In this document: positions 1 to 8,754 of the stretch, piece after piece
Numbering within the stretch: position 1 is the stretch's first letter
Layout of the letters: each line of letters begins with the position of its first letter
From: an uncultured Dysosmobacter sp.
Lineage (GTDB): Bacteria > Bacillota > Clostridia > Oscillospirales > Oscillospiraceae
Reading direction: 5' to 3'
Assembly (NCBI RefSeq): GCF_947631635.1
Contig: NZ_CANRMB010000003.1
Coordinates: 62,001 to 126,000 of the forward strand
DNA: 64,000 nucleotides
Notes under the pieces: generated by a model
The model's input: only the letters and a program-made list of their open reading frames with translations
What the model was told of the DNA's origin: nothing
The model's database searches: none
Position numbers and translations under genes: made by a program

Positions 1-443
1 GCCAGGGCGGCCCGCTCCGGGGTGACGAAATATTCGGTTTCCAGCATGGCCTGGGCCTGCTCCGGCGTTTTTCCATCCGCCAACGCCCAGGTCACCGGCT
101 TGTCGGGCCGGACGCCGGTGAGCATCCCCCAGGGCGGCGTGACGCCGGCGGCCGCCTGGGCGGCCAGAAAGAAACAGCGGGCGATGGCGTGGCGGCGCTG
201 GCCCTCCCGGTCAAAGTCCGTGCCGGAGAGGGGAGCCTGGGCGGCCTGGACGGTGTTCCGCCCCTGATAGGACAGCTCCACGGTGACGCGGCACTGATTT
301 CCTGTCTCCTCCAGGGAGACGGCGGCCCAGGTGTCGTCCCCGGGCAGGACAGGCTCGTAGACCGGCAGCTCGCCGGGGAACAGGTTCATCAGGCTCTGCT
401 CCACCACGTACCGCTCGTCGTGTCCGTTCAAAACAAGTTTCAT
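1..443 (-). CDS. hemZ: HemZ-type coproporphyrinogen dehydrogenase, N-terminal part
   Basis: This gene is cut by the left window edge, so only the first 147 codons are visible and the radical-SAM core is missing. The visible part begins MKLVLNGHDERYVVEQSL and carries PPWGMLTGVRPDKP, a motif I recognise from the N-terminal domain of clostridial HemZ, an oxygen-independent coproporphyrinogen III oxidase-like enzyme. An AAGGAA ribosome site precedes the ATG. It is the last visible gene of the recJ-relA-dtd-MBL run and is probably cotranscribed with it, 45 bases after the hydrolase stop. Heme or another radical-SAM role cannot be distinguished from the fragment. Confidence 0.72.
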   Translation of the reverse strand, partial: MKLVLNGHDERYVVEQSLMNLFPGELPVYEPVLPGDDTWAAVSLEETGNQCRVTVELSYQGRNTVQAAQAPLSGTDFDREGQRRHAIARCFFLAAQAAAGVTPPWGMLTGVRPDKPVTWALADGKTPEQAQAMLETEYFVTPERAAL

Positions 444-488
444 ATCCGTTCCTTATCCAAAATCGTCATCAGACATGCGAAGGGCCTG

Positions 489-1106
489 TCAAAGCTCCCG
501 TATGGCCTGGAGCAGGTAGGGATTCATCCGCCGTTCCCGGTCCAGGGTGGACGGCTCCATATGGCCGGGGAGGACCTGGAGATCCCCCTCCAACCGGCCC
601 AGCCGTTTCAGGGAGGCCATGATCTTCTTCATGCTGCCGCCGGGGAAATCCGTCCGGCCGCAGGAGCCTGCGAACAACGTGTCCCCGCAGAACAGCACAT
701 CCCCGCAGCGGAGGGTGACGGAGCCTTCGGAATGGCCGGGGGTTGCCAGGACCTCCACCGTCAGTCCGCCCACAGCCACCGTGTCCCCCTCGCCGTAATC
801 CTCTGCGCCGGAGACTGGGGGAAACAGCTGCTGCAAATAAGCATCCCCCTCGTACACGTCCCGGCGGTTCAGATAGACAGGGACATCCGGCCAGCGGCCC
901 TGAAGCGCCTCCACACCGCCGGTGTGGTCATAGTGGCCGTGGGTCAACAAAATGGCGCAAAGGGCGCATCCGGTGTTCTTGACGGCAGCGGCCACCTGGG
1001 CGGCGTCCCCGCCGGGATCGATGACGGCGCAGACTTTCGCCAGCTCGTCGCAGAGGATATAGCAGTTGGTCCCGATGGGGCCGACCTGTAAGGCTTTGAT
1101 GTCCAT
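489..1106 (-). CDS. MBL-fold hydrolase, glyoxalase II-like
   Basis: This 205-residue protein has the metallo-beta-lactamase metal site THGHYDHTGG (His56, His58, Asp60, His61), a second His in ATPGHSEGS, an Asp in FCGDTLFAGSCGR and a final His in LPGHMEPS. This is the full di-metal ligand set of the hydroxyacylglutathione hydrolase-like branch. The length is typical of the short bacterial glyoxalase II-like proteins found between dtd and hemZ in clostridia. The ATG at 1106 was chosen because a GGAGGTG site lies just upstream; the open frame extends further but lacks such a site. The thioester substrate is unknown. Cytosolic. Confidence 0.85.
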   Translation of the reverse strand: MDIKALQVGPIGTNCYILCDELAKVCAVIDPGGDAAQVAAAVKNTGCALCAILLTHGHYDHTGGVEALQGRWPDVPVYLNRRDVYEGDAYLQQLFPPVSGAEDYGEGDTVAVGGLTVEVLATPGHSEGSVTLRCGDVLFCGDTLFAGSCGRTDFPGGSMKKIMASLKRLGRLEGDLQVLPGHMEPSTLDRERRMNPYLLQAIREL

Positions 1107-1150
1107 GGGGCACCTCCAAAAGAAGTGAGATAATGGATACAGGACCCACG

Positions 1151-1292
1151 TCAGGAGCGGCCGGAGCGTTTTTCTCCTGTTCCGCGTCATATTCCCGCAG
1201 AGCGTCCTTGACGGCTTTTTTGACCAGGGCGTACAGGGCGATCACCAGCAGGAGACCGGCAAAAACAGGATTACCAGAGTGCTCAACTCCAT
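1151..1292 (-). pseudogene. Possible frameshifted small membrane protein gene
   Basis: An ATG at 1292 directly follows the dtd stop (TAAATG) and has GGAGG nearby. The frame reads MELSTLVILFLP and stops after 16 codons. Adding one base in the run of five A at 1261-1265 (plus strand) would give a smooth single membrane span followed by a charged tail, FAGLLLVIALYALVKKAV then KDALREYDAEQEKNA. A second shift would be needed to stop before the downstream hydrolase. Either this is a decaying gene, the homopolymer is miscalled, or it is chance. The hydrophobic-then-charged pattern and the coupled start favour a former gene. Confidence 0.35.
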
Positions 1293-1742
1293 TTACGCCA
1301 AACCTCCCTCTGTATCCAGCAGGATCGTCACCGGGCCGTGGTTCAGGGATTCCACATCCATCTTGGCGCCGAACTCGCCGTGCTCCACGGTGAAGCCCCG
1401 CTCCCGGCAGCGGGCCATGAACCGCTCATACAGCGGGATGGCCTGCTCCGGCCTGGCCGCCCTGGCGAAGTTGGGACGGCGGGAGGCGGTGTCGGCGTAC
1501 AGGGTGAACTGAGAGATGACCAGCAGACTGCCGCCCACCTGTTCCAGATTCAGGTTCATCTTCTTGTTTTCATCCTCAAAAATGCGGAGATTGCAGACTT
1601 TGTCCGCCAGCTTGACGGCGGAATCCTCCGTGTCGCCGGGACCGATGCCCAGCAGGACGAGGAAGCCCTCGCCGATCCGGCCGCTGACGCGGCCTTCAAT
1701 GGTGACGGAGGCGTGCTTGACGCGGGTGACGACTGCGCGCAT
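1293..1742 (-). CDS. dtd: D-aminoacyl-tRNA deacylase
   Basis: This 149-residue protein removes D-amino acids (and mischarged glycine) from tRNA. It has the two hallmark motifs of the DTD family: SQFTLYAD around residue 77 and, near the end, NHGPVTILLDTE containing the Gly-Pro motif (here NxGPVT). The start MRAVVTRVKHASVTIEG matches the family, as does the length. An AAGGAGGG site precedes the ATG. It lies downstream of relA in a leftward operon, the usual clostridial arrangement. The stop touches the ATG of the small broken ORF that follows. Confidence 0.95.
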   Translation of the reverse strand: MRAVVTRVKHASVTIEGRVSGRIGEGFLVLLGIGPGDTEDSAVKLADKVCNLRIFEDENKKMNLNLEQVGGSLLVISQFTLYADTASRRPNFARAARPEQAIPLYERFMARCRERGFTVEHGEFGAKMDVESLNHGPVTILLDTEGGLA

Positions 1743-1799
1743 AGGGTCCCTCCTTATATCAAATCAAACTCGTCCTCCGGCTCCTTCTCTTTGTCTTTC

Positions 1800-1917
1800 G
1801 TCCCCCACAGGGGTGGGGGTTGCTCAAGGGGGAGCCTGCTCCCTCTGAAGGAGGCGGAGGAAATGGAGCGGAATGGATGTCCGGCAAAGCCGGACGAAAT
1901 GGCGCGCAGTTTCTGAC
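1800..1917. repeat. Intergenic palindromic repeat, related to 58761-58866
   Basis: The gap between relA and dtd holds the hairpins CCCCCAC/GTGGGGG and GGGGGAGC/GCTCCC, then TGTCCGGCAAAGCCGGAC followed by CAGTTTCTGACGCC. The last part closely resembles TGTCCGGCAAAGCCGGAC and CAGAATTTCTGACTCC upstream of dnaJ. This indicates a dispersed, non-coding palindromic element, here placed next to the relA stop. No gene was seen. Confidence 0.5.
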
Positions 1918-1921
1918 GCCG

Positions 1922-4132
1922 TCAGCCGGCGGGCCGTGTGACCTTCAGCACGCCGGAGATCTGGTTGAGCTTGTTCATCACGGCCCGCAGCTGCTGGCCG
2001 TCCCGAATGCGGATCTCCAGGCGGCAGAGGGCGAAGCCGTCCTCGGTGCTGCGGGTGTTGACGCCCAGCACAAAGGTGTTGGTGGTGGACAGGGCGGCTG
2101 AAATGTCCAGCAGCAGGTTGGCCCGGTCCTTGCAGACCACCTCCAGGGAGGTGGGATAGCTGTCATTGGTGTCGGTGCCCCAGGAGACCTTGAGCCAGCG
2201 GCCCTCCTGCCCCGGCGCCATCCGCTTTTCCGGAGAGGCGTTGGGGCAGTCCGCCCGGTGGACGGACACGCCGTAGCCCCGGGTGATAAAGCCCACGATC
2301 TCATCCCCCGGCACCGGGGTGCAGCACTTGGAGAATTTTACCAGGCAGTTGTCCAGTCCCTCCACGATGATGCCCTGTTCGCTCTTGATCTTTTTCGGCG
2401 CGGCGGGGCGGGGCTCCTCCGAAGGTTTGGCCTCCGCGGCCTCCAGAAGCTGTTTTTCCTGCTGGTGCTGCTTGGCGATGCGCTGCAGCTCGCCGTGCAT
2501 CCGGCTGACGGCCTTTTGCGCGGAGAAGCCGCCGTAGCCAATGGCGGCGTACATGTCGTCCAGGGAGGCGTAAGCCACCTTTTTCAGCAGGCCCGGCAGG
2601 TTTTCCTGGGAGATGACTTCCCGCATGGAAATGCCGCAGTGCTTCAGCTCTGCCTCAAAGGCGGCCCGGCCGTTGGCGATATTTTCCTCTTTCCGCTCCT
2701 TCTTGAACCACTGGCGGATCTTGCTGCGGGCCTCGCTGCTCTTGGCGATCTTCATCCAGTCCCGGCTGGGGCCTTTGGCGCTCTTGGAGGTCATGATCTC
2801 CACAATGTCGCCGTTTTTCAAAATATGGTCCAGCGTCACGATGCGGTTGTTGACCTTGGCGCCCACCATCCGGTTGCCCACGGCGGAGTGGATGGCATAG
2901 GCGAAGTCGATGGGCGTGGCGCCGGCGGGCAGGTTCTGCACGTCGCCGTTGGGCGTGAATACGAACACCTCGTCGGCGAACATATCCACCTTCAGGGAGT
3001 GGATATAGTCCTCAGCGTCGGCGCCCTCCTGATTTTCCAGCAGGCGCCGGACCCACTCATAGCGGCCCTCGGTCCCCGCGCCCTGGCCGTTCTGCTTGTA
3101 TTTCCAATGGGCGGCCACGCCGTACTCGGCGATCTCGTGCATCTGCCGGGTGCGGATCTGCACCTCAAAGGGGATGCCGTCGGTGCCCATGACGGTGGTG
3201 TGGAGGGACTGGTAGCCGTTGGGCTTGGGCGTGCCGATATAGTCCTTGAACCGGCCCAGGATGGGCTTGTAGATATCGTGGATGACGCCCAGCACGTTGT
3301 AGCAGTCCCCCACGTTTTCCACCACCACCCGGAAAGCGAAGAGGTCGAAGATCTCATCCAGGTTTTTGTTCTGGTTGAACATCTTCCGGTAGATGGAGTA
3401 GGGGTGCTTCATCCGGCCGTAGACAATGTGCTGGATGCCCAGCTCGTTGAGCCGGTCGTCGATCTGAATCTGGGTGCGCTGCATGAACGCGTCGTATTCC
3501 TTCTGCTTCACGCCCAGCTTGGAGACGATCTCCTCATAGCCGATGGGGTCCAGATATTTCAGGGACAGGTCCTCCAGTTCCCACTTAATGCGCTGCATGC
3601 CCAGGCGGTGGGAGATGGGGGCGTAGATCTCCATGGTCTCCAGAGACTTCTGCTTCTGCTTGGCAGGAGACTGGTATTCCATGGTCCGCATGTTGTGGAG
3701 CCGGTCGGAGATCTTGATGAGGATGACCCGGATGTCCTTGCTCATGGCGATGAGCATCTTCCGCAGGTTCTCCATCTGCTCGTCTTCCTTGGTGGCGTAC
3801 TGGATCCGGGTCAGCTTGCTGACGCCCTCCACCAGGTCGGCGATGGTGGGAGAGAAGAGCTTCGACACATCCTCATGGGTGGCGGGAGTGTCCTCGATGA
3901 CGTCGTGGAGCAGGGCCGCCTCAATGGACTCGGAGTCCAGCTTCAATTCCTCCGCCACGATCTGAGCCACGGCCAGGGGGTGGATGATATAGGGCTCGCC
4001 GCTCTTTCGCTTCTGCCCCGCATGGGCTTTGTCCGCAAACGCAAAGGCGGCGTGGATCTGGGCGAAATCGGCGGCGGGATTATACCCGCGGACGGTCTTT
4101 TCCAGCAGCTCGTATTGTTCCTGAATGGTCAT
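1922..4132 (-). CDS. relA: Bifunctional (p)ppGpp synthetase/hydrolase
   Basis: This 736-residue Rel-family enzyme makes and degrades (p)ppGpp in the stringent response. In order, it has an N-terminal HD hydrolase domain with LLHDVIEDT (HD at 76-77, ED at 80-81), a synthetase domain with TPKPNGYQSLHTTVMG, a TGS domain (VFVFTPNGDVQNLPAGATP), a helical/zinc-type region with KCCTPVPGDEIVGFI, and a C-terminal ACT domain. Both catalytic centres look intact, as expected for the single long Rel of Firmicutes. The ATG overlaps the recJ stop by 4 bases (ATGA), showing translational coupling. Confidence 0.97.
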   Translation of the reverse strand: MTIQEQYELLEKTVRGYNPAADFAQIHAAFAFADKAHAGQKRKSGEPYIIHPLAVAQIVAEELKLDSESIEAALLHDVIEDTPATHEDVSKLFSPTIADLVEGVSKLTRIQYATKEDEQMENLRKMLIAMSKDIRVILIKISDRLHNMRTMEYQSPAKQKQKSLETMEIYAPISHRLGMQRIKWELEDLSLKYLDPIGYEEIVSKLGVKQKEYDAFMQRTQIQIDDRLNELGIQHIVYGRMKHPYSIYRKMFNQNKNLDEIFDLFAFRVVVENVGDCYNVLGVIHDIYKPILGRFKDYIGTPKPNGYQSLHTTVMGTDGIPFEVQIRTRQMHEIAEYGVAAHWKYKQNGQGAGTEGRYEWVRRLLENQEGADAEDYIHSLKVDMFADEVFVFTPNGDVQNLPAGATPIDFAYAIHSAVGNRMVGAKVNNRIVTLDHILKNGDIVEIMTSKSAKGPSRDWMKIAKSSEARSKIRQWFKKERKEENIANGRAAFEAELKHCGISMREVISQENLPGLLKKVAYASLDDMYAAIGYGGFSAQKAVSRMHGELQRIAKQHQQEKQLLEAAEAKPSEEPRPAAPKKIKSEQGIIVEGLDNCLVKFSKCCTPVPGDEIVGFITRGYGVSVHRADCPNASPEKRMAPGQEGRWLKVSWGTDTNDSYPTSLEVVCKDRANLLLDISAALSTTNTFVLGVNTRSTEDGFALCRLEIRIRDGQQLRAVMNKLNQISGVLKVTRPAG

Positions 4133-6225
4133 GACAAGTCACCTCGGTTTTGATGGGCGCCGTCCTGCAAACGGACGAGATAGGGGCAGGCGAACAGGTC
4201 CACCTTCCCCTGGGTGGGATTCAGGCAGAGCGTCAGGCGCTCGTTCCGCAGGCCCATGGTGATCAGGCCCCGCTCGTGAAAGACCTCCAGCGCCAGGGCG
4301 GTGCGGAGGAAGCTCTCGCTGCCGCCGGCCTCCGCGGCCAGCTGCCGCAGATAGGGGAGCTGGTCCGCCTCCGTCTTGCCCGGCCGCAGATGCCGCTCCA
4401 GCACCCGCCAGCAGGCGATGAACTGGTCTCGGGAGGCCCGGAGCCGGGCGGTCTCCTGGGGAGAGATCGGCGCGCCGCCGGTCAGCCGCCGGATCAGGTC
4501 CAGCGCTTCCGCCTCGTGGCGGCTGGGAGTCAGGGAGGGCCGGATATCGATGAGCTGCAATTGCAGGGTGGTATTGCCCCGAAAGGTATTGGCCTGGAGA
4601 TAGAAGGCGGCGTCCACCCGCATCCCGGCGGCAATGCCGCAGTCCTCCGCCGTCACGGAGAAGAAGATGGCGTCGAACCGGCAGGTGCCCTTGGAGAGCC
4701 GCAGCTTCAGATGCTTCCCCTGTCCCACGGACTGGACGGCATCCACCGTGGCGCCCAGCAAAGCGAAGGCAGGCCGGGGATTCCCGGCGCCGTAGGGCTC
4801 CAGCTGGCTCAAGTGCTCCACCTGGTCCAGCGTCACATCGTTGGGACAGGTGATGGGGGCGTCGATCTCCAGGGAGGACACCGGCAGCGCTCCGCCGGAG
4901 GCGGAGCGGACATAGCGGTTCATCCGGGCGCGGAAAGCGTCGATGTTCTCCTCCGGGATGGTGAAGCCCGCCGCCAGCTCGTGGCCGCCGAAGCCGTCCA
5001 GCAGGTCGGCGCAGGATTCCAGGGCCGCGAACAGGTTAAAGCCGCCATAGGAACGGCAGGAGCCTTTGCCGGTGCCGTCCTTCAAATGGATCATAAAGCT
5101 GGGGCAGGAGTATTTCTCACTCAGGCGGGAGGCCACGATGCCCACCACGCCCTGGTGCCAATCCTCGCTGGACAGCACCAGCGCGCTGCGGTCCTCGCTG
5201 CGCAGCTTTTCGATCTGGCAGATGGCGTCGGCGCAGATGGCCTGCTCCACCGTCTGGCGCTCCCGGTTCAGGTCGCACAGCTCCTTGGCCAGTTTTTCCG
5301 CCAGGGCGGGGTCGCTGGTCTCCAGCAGGTCGGCGGCCAGATCCGCCGCGCCCATGCGGCCCGCGGCATTGATGCGGGGGGAGAGCACAAAGCCGATCTG
5401 AATGGAGGTGATGGGCTTGCCCAGCAGGCCCGCCTCTTTCAAAAGGGCGTGAACGCCCACAAAATCCGTGTGGGAAAGGGCCTCCAGGCCGCAGGAGACG
5501 ATGGTCCGGTTCTCCCCCTCCATCCGCATGACGTCGGCCACTGTGCCAATGGCGGCCAGAGTGCAGTACCGGGCAAAGAGGGCGTCCTCCCGGCTCTCGC
5601 CGCCCAGGGCCAGGACCAGCTTCAAGGCGACGCCGCAGCCCGCCAGGTGCTTGAAGGGATACGGGCAGTCCGGCCGGTGGGGGTCCACCACCGCCACGGC
5701 ATGGGGAAGCTCTTCCTTGCATTCGTGGTGGTCCGTCACCACCACATCCATGCCCAGGGCGTTTGCAAAATCCACTTCCTCGTTGCCGGTGATGCCGCAG
5801 TCCACGGTGATCATCAGCGTGGCGCCCTGGTCGTAGAGACCCTGGATGGCGTCCTTGGACAGACCATATCCGTCCTCGATCCGGCGGGGGATATACCGCA
5901 GGCATTTTACGCCGCAGCTTTTTAAATAGTCCATCAGCAGCACCGTGGAAGTGATGCCGTCCACGTCGTAGTCGCCGAAGATGGCAATGGTCTCTCCCTC
6001 ACTGATGGCCCGCTGGATGCGGGCCACGGCCTTGTCCATGTCCCGCATCAGAGTGGGAGAGATGGTGAGCTTCCGCTCCTGCTCCAAGAATTCCGCGGCG
6101 GCCTCTGCGGTGGCAATGCCCCGGGCCGCCAGGACTATGGAGAGCAGGTAGGGATATCCGGCGCTGCGCAGAAGGGCGACGTCCTGCTCCCGCGGATCAC
6201 CGATGTTCCATTTTTCGAATTTCAC
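4129..6225 (-). CDS. recJ: Single-strand-specific 5'-3' exonuclease RecJ
   Basis: This 698-residue DHH-family exonuclease acts in recombination and repair. The metal-binding motifs are intact: DYDVDG at 85-90, DCGIT near 142, DHH at 165-167, and the DHHA1 domain with GGHELAAGF. It is longer than E. coli RecJ (577), with a C-terminal helical extension typical of Firmicutes. The start is GTG (GTG AAA TTC) behind AGAGGAGG, with longer than usual spacing. A TTTACC-N17-TATAAT promoter lies upstream, making recJ the first gene of the leftward operon. Confidence 0.94.
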   Translation of the reverse strand: MKFEKWNIGDPREQDVALLRSAGYPYLLSIVLAARGIATAEAAAEFLEQERKLTISPTLMRDMDKAVARIQRAISEGETIAIFGDYDVDGITSTVLLMDYLKSCGVKCLRYIPRRIEDGYGLSKDAIQGLYDQGATLMITVDCGITGNEEVDFANALGMDVVVTDHHECKEELPHAVAVVDPHRPDCPYPFKHLAGCGVALKLVLALGGESREDALFARYCTLAAIGTVADVMRMEGENRTIVSCGLEALSHTDFVGVHALLKEAGLLGKPITSIQIGFVLSPRINAAGRMGAADLAADLLETSDPALAEKLAKELCDLNRERQTVEQAICADAICQIEKLRSEDRSALVLSSEDWHQGVVGIVASRLSEKYSCPSFMIHLKDGTGKGSCRSYGGFNLFAALESCADLLDGFGGHELAAGFTIPEENIDAFRARMNRYVRSASGGALPVSSLEIDAPITCPNDVTLDQVEHLSQLEPYGAGNPRPAFALLGATVDAVQSVGQGKHLKLRLSKGTCRFDAIFFSVTAEDCGIAAGMRVDAAFYLQANTFRGNTTLQLQLIDIRPSLTPSRHEAEALDLIRRLTGGAPISPQETARLRASRDQFIACWRVLERHLRPGKTEADQLPYLRQLAAEAGGSESFLRTALALEVFHERGLITMGLRNERLTLCLNPTQGKVDLFACPYLVRLQDGAHQNRGDLS

Positions 6226-6281
6226 AGGCCGCCACCTCCTCTAAAGACATGAAAAGACGATAAATCCATGATAACTATCCT

Positions 6282-6310
6282 ATTATAGCAGAAAAGATAG
6301 TGCAGGTAAA
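6282..6310 (-). promoter_or_regulatory. Sigma-A promoter for recJ-relA operon
   Basis: On the minus strand TTTACC is followed after 17 bases by TATAAT, about 55 bases before the recJ GTG. The -10 is perfect. This is the only good promoter seen upstream of the operon. Confidence 0.7.
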
Positions 6311-6361
6311 GTAAAAATCTCTTGACGCTTCAAAGCTTTGACGGGGTTCGACGGGTCTCGT

Positions 6362-6390
6362 TTGACGGGACGGGAAATTTTTGATAGAAT
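6362..6390 (+). promoter_or_regulatory. Promoter of SLH/GH18-like gene
   Basis: TTGACG-N17-TAGAAT, 48 bases before the ATG at 6438. Two further TTGACG-like hexamers lie just upstream (around 6320 and 6340), giving a short run of near-identical TTTGACG units. Confidence 0.65.
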
Positions 6391-6437
6391 ACCCAATATC
6401 TGCAAAAGAAAAAACGCCCAAAGGAGCGAAACCGATC

Positions 6438-7949
6438 ATGAGACAACGACTGAAACGCCTCCTCAGCAGCCTGGTGCTGTGCGCGGTCCTGGCGGGGAGC
6501 CTGACGGTGCCTGCGTCGGCGGCCCGCTTTTCCGATGTGCCCGCGGGCCACTGGGCGGCGGCGTCCATTGCGCGCTGTGTGGAGTTGAAATTTTTCCAGG
6601 GAGAGACGGCTTCCCGCTTTGGCCTGGGGCACCAGATGACCCGGTCCGCCTTTGCGGTGGTCCTGTGCCGCTTCTTCGGATGGGAGACGGCAAAGCCCAC
6701 ACGGGCCACCTATCCGGACGTTCCGGCGGATGCCTGGTACGCCGGAGCCATCGAGGCGGCCTATGCCCACGGGGCCATCACCGATCAGAACGACGCCTTC
6801 CGCCCCGGCGATCCCATCACCCGGGAGGAGCTGGCGGTGATGCTGGTCCGTGCCCTGGGGTACGGCACCATCGCGGGCCTGGCCCAGGATCTGCCCATGC
6901 CCTTCCAGGATGTGCAGACCAATGTGGGATATATCACCATGGCCTATGACCTGGGGCTGGTGGGCGGCACCACCGCCACCACCTTTTCCCCGGAAAAGAC
7001 AGCTACCCGGGAGCAGGTGGCTGTGATCCTGATGCGGCTGTACGACAAGCTGCACGCCGCAGCTCCCGGCAGGGTGGGCATCGTCGCCTCCCCTGAGGGG
7101 CTGGGAGATCTGACGGGGTTTGAGGCCGTGGCGGTGTCTGCCGGGCGGCTCATCGGCACCGGCGGCAGCAAGATCAACACCACGATGCGGGAGGAGGATG
7201 CCGCCGCTGTGCGGGACAGCATCCATCAGGCGGGAGCCAAGGCGCTGCTGCATATTGTCGGAGGACCCACGGCCCTGAACGGCGCACCGGCAGAGGCCGC
7301 GGCCGCGCTGGCGGAGGCTGTAAAGAACGGCGGATACGATGGACTCTTCCTGGATATCGCGAAGCTGAAGGGCGATAAGGAATTGACCCTGACCAAGCTG
7401 GTCCAGGCGCTGAAGCCGCTGCTGGAGGGCAGGCTGCTGTATCTGGTGGTGGAGGCCCCCTCCTGGCAGGGCACGAACTATCAGGGATACGCCTATGGAA
7501 CGCTGGGGAAATACGTGGACCGCATGGTGCTGCGGGTGGCGTCCTATGAAAAGGTGGCCAAGGGCTTCCCCACCGCTCCCATCGAGCCGCTGGAGGAGGC
7601 CTATTACGCCCTGGGTGAGATGCAGGGCAAGGTGGACACCGGCAAGCTCTCCCTCCTACTGACTACCACCGGCACCGCCTGGACGGATGGAAAGGAGCGC
7701 GGCGCCATGTCCGGGGCCGAGATAGAGGCCGTGCTGGCGGATCCCAACACGGAGGATTACTACTCCAACCGCTATGCCTGCGCGTATCTCAGCGGAAAGA
7801 CCGAGGACGACAAAAGCCTGGTAGTCTGGTATTTGAACATGCAGTCCGCCGCGGAGCGGATGCAGCTGCTCCGGTGCTTCGGCGTGGACCAGGTGTGCCT
7901 GACCGACCTTCAGAGCGCACCGGCGGAGCTTTTGATGGGACTGCGGTGA
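6438..7949 (+). CDS. SLH-domain surface protein with GH18-like barrel
   Basis: This 503-residue exported protein has a signal peptide (MRQRLKRLL, hydrophobic core, PASA cleavage). Three S-layer-homology modules follow (ARFSDVPAGHWA, TYPDVPADAWYAGA, PFQDVQTNVGYI) that would anchor it to the cell wall. The rest resembles the TIM-barrel of GH18/YaaH-type proteins, with GYDGLFLDIAKLKGDK near residue 310. The GH18 catalytic signature DxxDxDxE is not met: no Glu follows at the expected place, so it may bind rather than cleave glycans. The ATG follows AAGGAG. A strong terminator ends the transcript. Confidence 0.72.
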   Translation: MRQRLKRLLSSLVLCAVLAGSLTVPASAARFSDVPAGHWAAASIARCVELKFFQGETASRFGLGHQMTRSAFAVVLCRFFGWETAKPTRATYPDVPADAWYAGAIEAAYAHGAITDQNDAFRPGDPITREELAVMLVRALGYGTIAGLAQDLPMPFQDVQTNVGYITMAYDLGLVGGTTATTFSPEKTATREQVAVILMRLYDKLHAAAPGRVGIVASPEGLGDLTGFEAVAVSAGRLIGTGGSKINTTMREEDAAAVRDSIHQAGAKALLHIVGGPTALNGAPAEAAAALAEAVKNGGYDGLFLDIAKLKGDKELTLTKLVQALKPLLEGRLLYLVVEAPSWQGTNYQGYAYGTLGKYVDRMVLRVASYEKVAKGFPTAPIEPLEEAYYALGEMQGKVDTGKLSLLLTTTGTAWTDGKERGAMSGAEIEAVLADPNTEDYYSNRYACAYLSGKTEDDKSLVVWYLNMQSAAERMQLLRCFGVDQVCLTDLQSAPAELLMGLR

Positions 7950-7961
7950 GGTGATCAGAGG

Positions 7962-7996
7962 AAAACCGGGATATGCACTGCATATCCCGGTTTTTT
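7962..7996 (+). terminator. Rho-independent terminator
   Basis: CCGGGATATG and CATATCCCGG form a 10-bp stem followed by six T, 12 bases after the SLH gene stop. Flanking A residues could let it act on the other strand as well. Confidence 0.9.
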
Positions 7997-8018
7997 ACGG
8001 CGCGTCCAGCCGTCCGGC

Positions 8019-8055
8019 AAAAAAGGTCCTCCATCCTGAAAGATGGAGGACCTTT
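8019..8055 (-). terminator. Terminator of the P-loop protein gene
   Basis: AGGTCCTCCATC pairs with GATGGAGGACCT. On the minus strand the hairpin is followed by six T. It lies 12 bases past the stop at 8067. Confidence 0.85.
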
Positions 8056-8066
8056 TGATCTCAAAG

Positions 8067-8477
8067 TTACAGGTACCTCTGCATGCTTTCGGGGGCAAGA
8101 GAGGCATCGGCGCTGATGGTGACGGTGAACTTGATGTTGTTCTTTTCGCCAAACACATCCAGCCAGTGCAGGAACTCCTCGGCGTCGTTGTCGATCTCAC
8201 GGCCGACGGTCTTGCACAGATTATCGATAAACACATGGGAGATGTCATAGTTGCCTGCGTACAGGCCGCTGATGAAGCCGCGGAACAGATCGTAGTTGTT
8301 CAGCTTATATTCCTGGGCGTCGATGAGACGGATATGATAGTGGATATCATAAGTCATGTTGCGGTTGGCCTCAATGCAAACCACGTTGCCGGGCTCGTCC
8401 TTTGCCGCATTGTTGATCAGTTCAATGAGCTGCTTGGTCTTGCCGGAACCCTTCACGCCCATAATCAGTCTGACCAT
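8067..8477 (-). CDS. Small P-loop NTPase, function unknown
   Basis: This 136-residue protein starts with a clear Walker A, MGVKGSGKTKQLIELIN (residues 6-22), and has a likely Walker B, HVFIDNLCK, near residue 82. It has no added domain, signal peptide or membrane span. Size and layout recall thymidine-kinase-like or RecA-like small ATPases, but no family-specific residues were recognised, so function is not assigned. It is monocistronic, between two terminators, with a TTGCGT-N16-TAATAT promoter candidate at 8528-8555. Similar proteins are, to my knowledge, common in this family and annotated as hypothetical. Confidence 0.75.
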   Translation of the reverse strand: MVRLIMGVKGSGKTKQLIELINNAAKDEPGNVVCIEANRNMTYDIHYHIRLIDAQEYKLNNYDLFRGFISGLYAGNYDISHVFIDNLCKTVGREIDNDAEEFLHWLDVFGEKNNIKFTVTISADASLAPESMQRYL

Positions 8478-8527
8478 AGTAAATCACTCCTGTCATTTAG
8501 TTGTCGCTTGGGGGGATGGACTTTGCT

Positions 8528-8555
8528 ATATTAAGCATAGCATAAGATCACGCAA
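8528..8555 (-). promoter_or_regulatory. Promoter candidate for P-loop gene
   Basis: On the minus strand TTGCGT-N16-TAATAT sits about 50 bases upstream of the start. The rest of the 8478-8754 gap holds only a GCGGCG/CGCCGC hairpin at 8627-8655; nothing else was seen. Confidence 0.45.
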
Positions 8556-8754
8556 AAAACAATGGAGAAAAGAAAATTTGATATTTGTTCATAATGATGT
8601 ATTGACAGACGGAATATGGGGGGAGATCAGCGGCGTCTGAAGGCGCCGCTGACCCTGTTATGGATGCAGTTTTGCTTCCCGTTTCGTGCTCCGGTCCCCA
8701 TAACCGGATTTGCTTCCCCATGTTCTTCCGAATTTGCCGGGGAAAACGTATGCA

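Noticed and set aside
2258-4153. Very long open frame opposite relA (631 codons)
   Set aside because: It is an antisense shadow of a high-GC conserved gene; low-complexity His/Leu/Gly/Val content, no ribosome site and no family motif.
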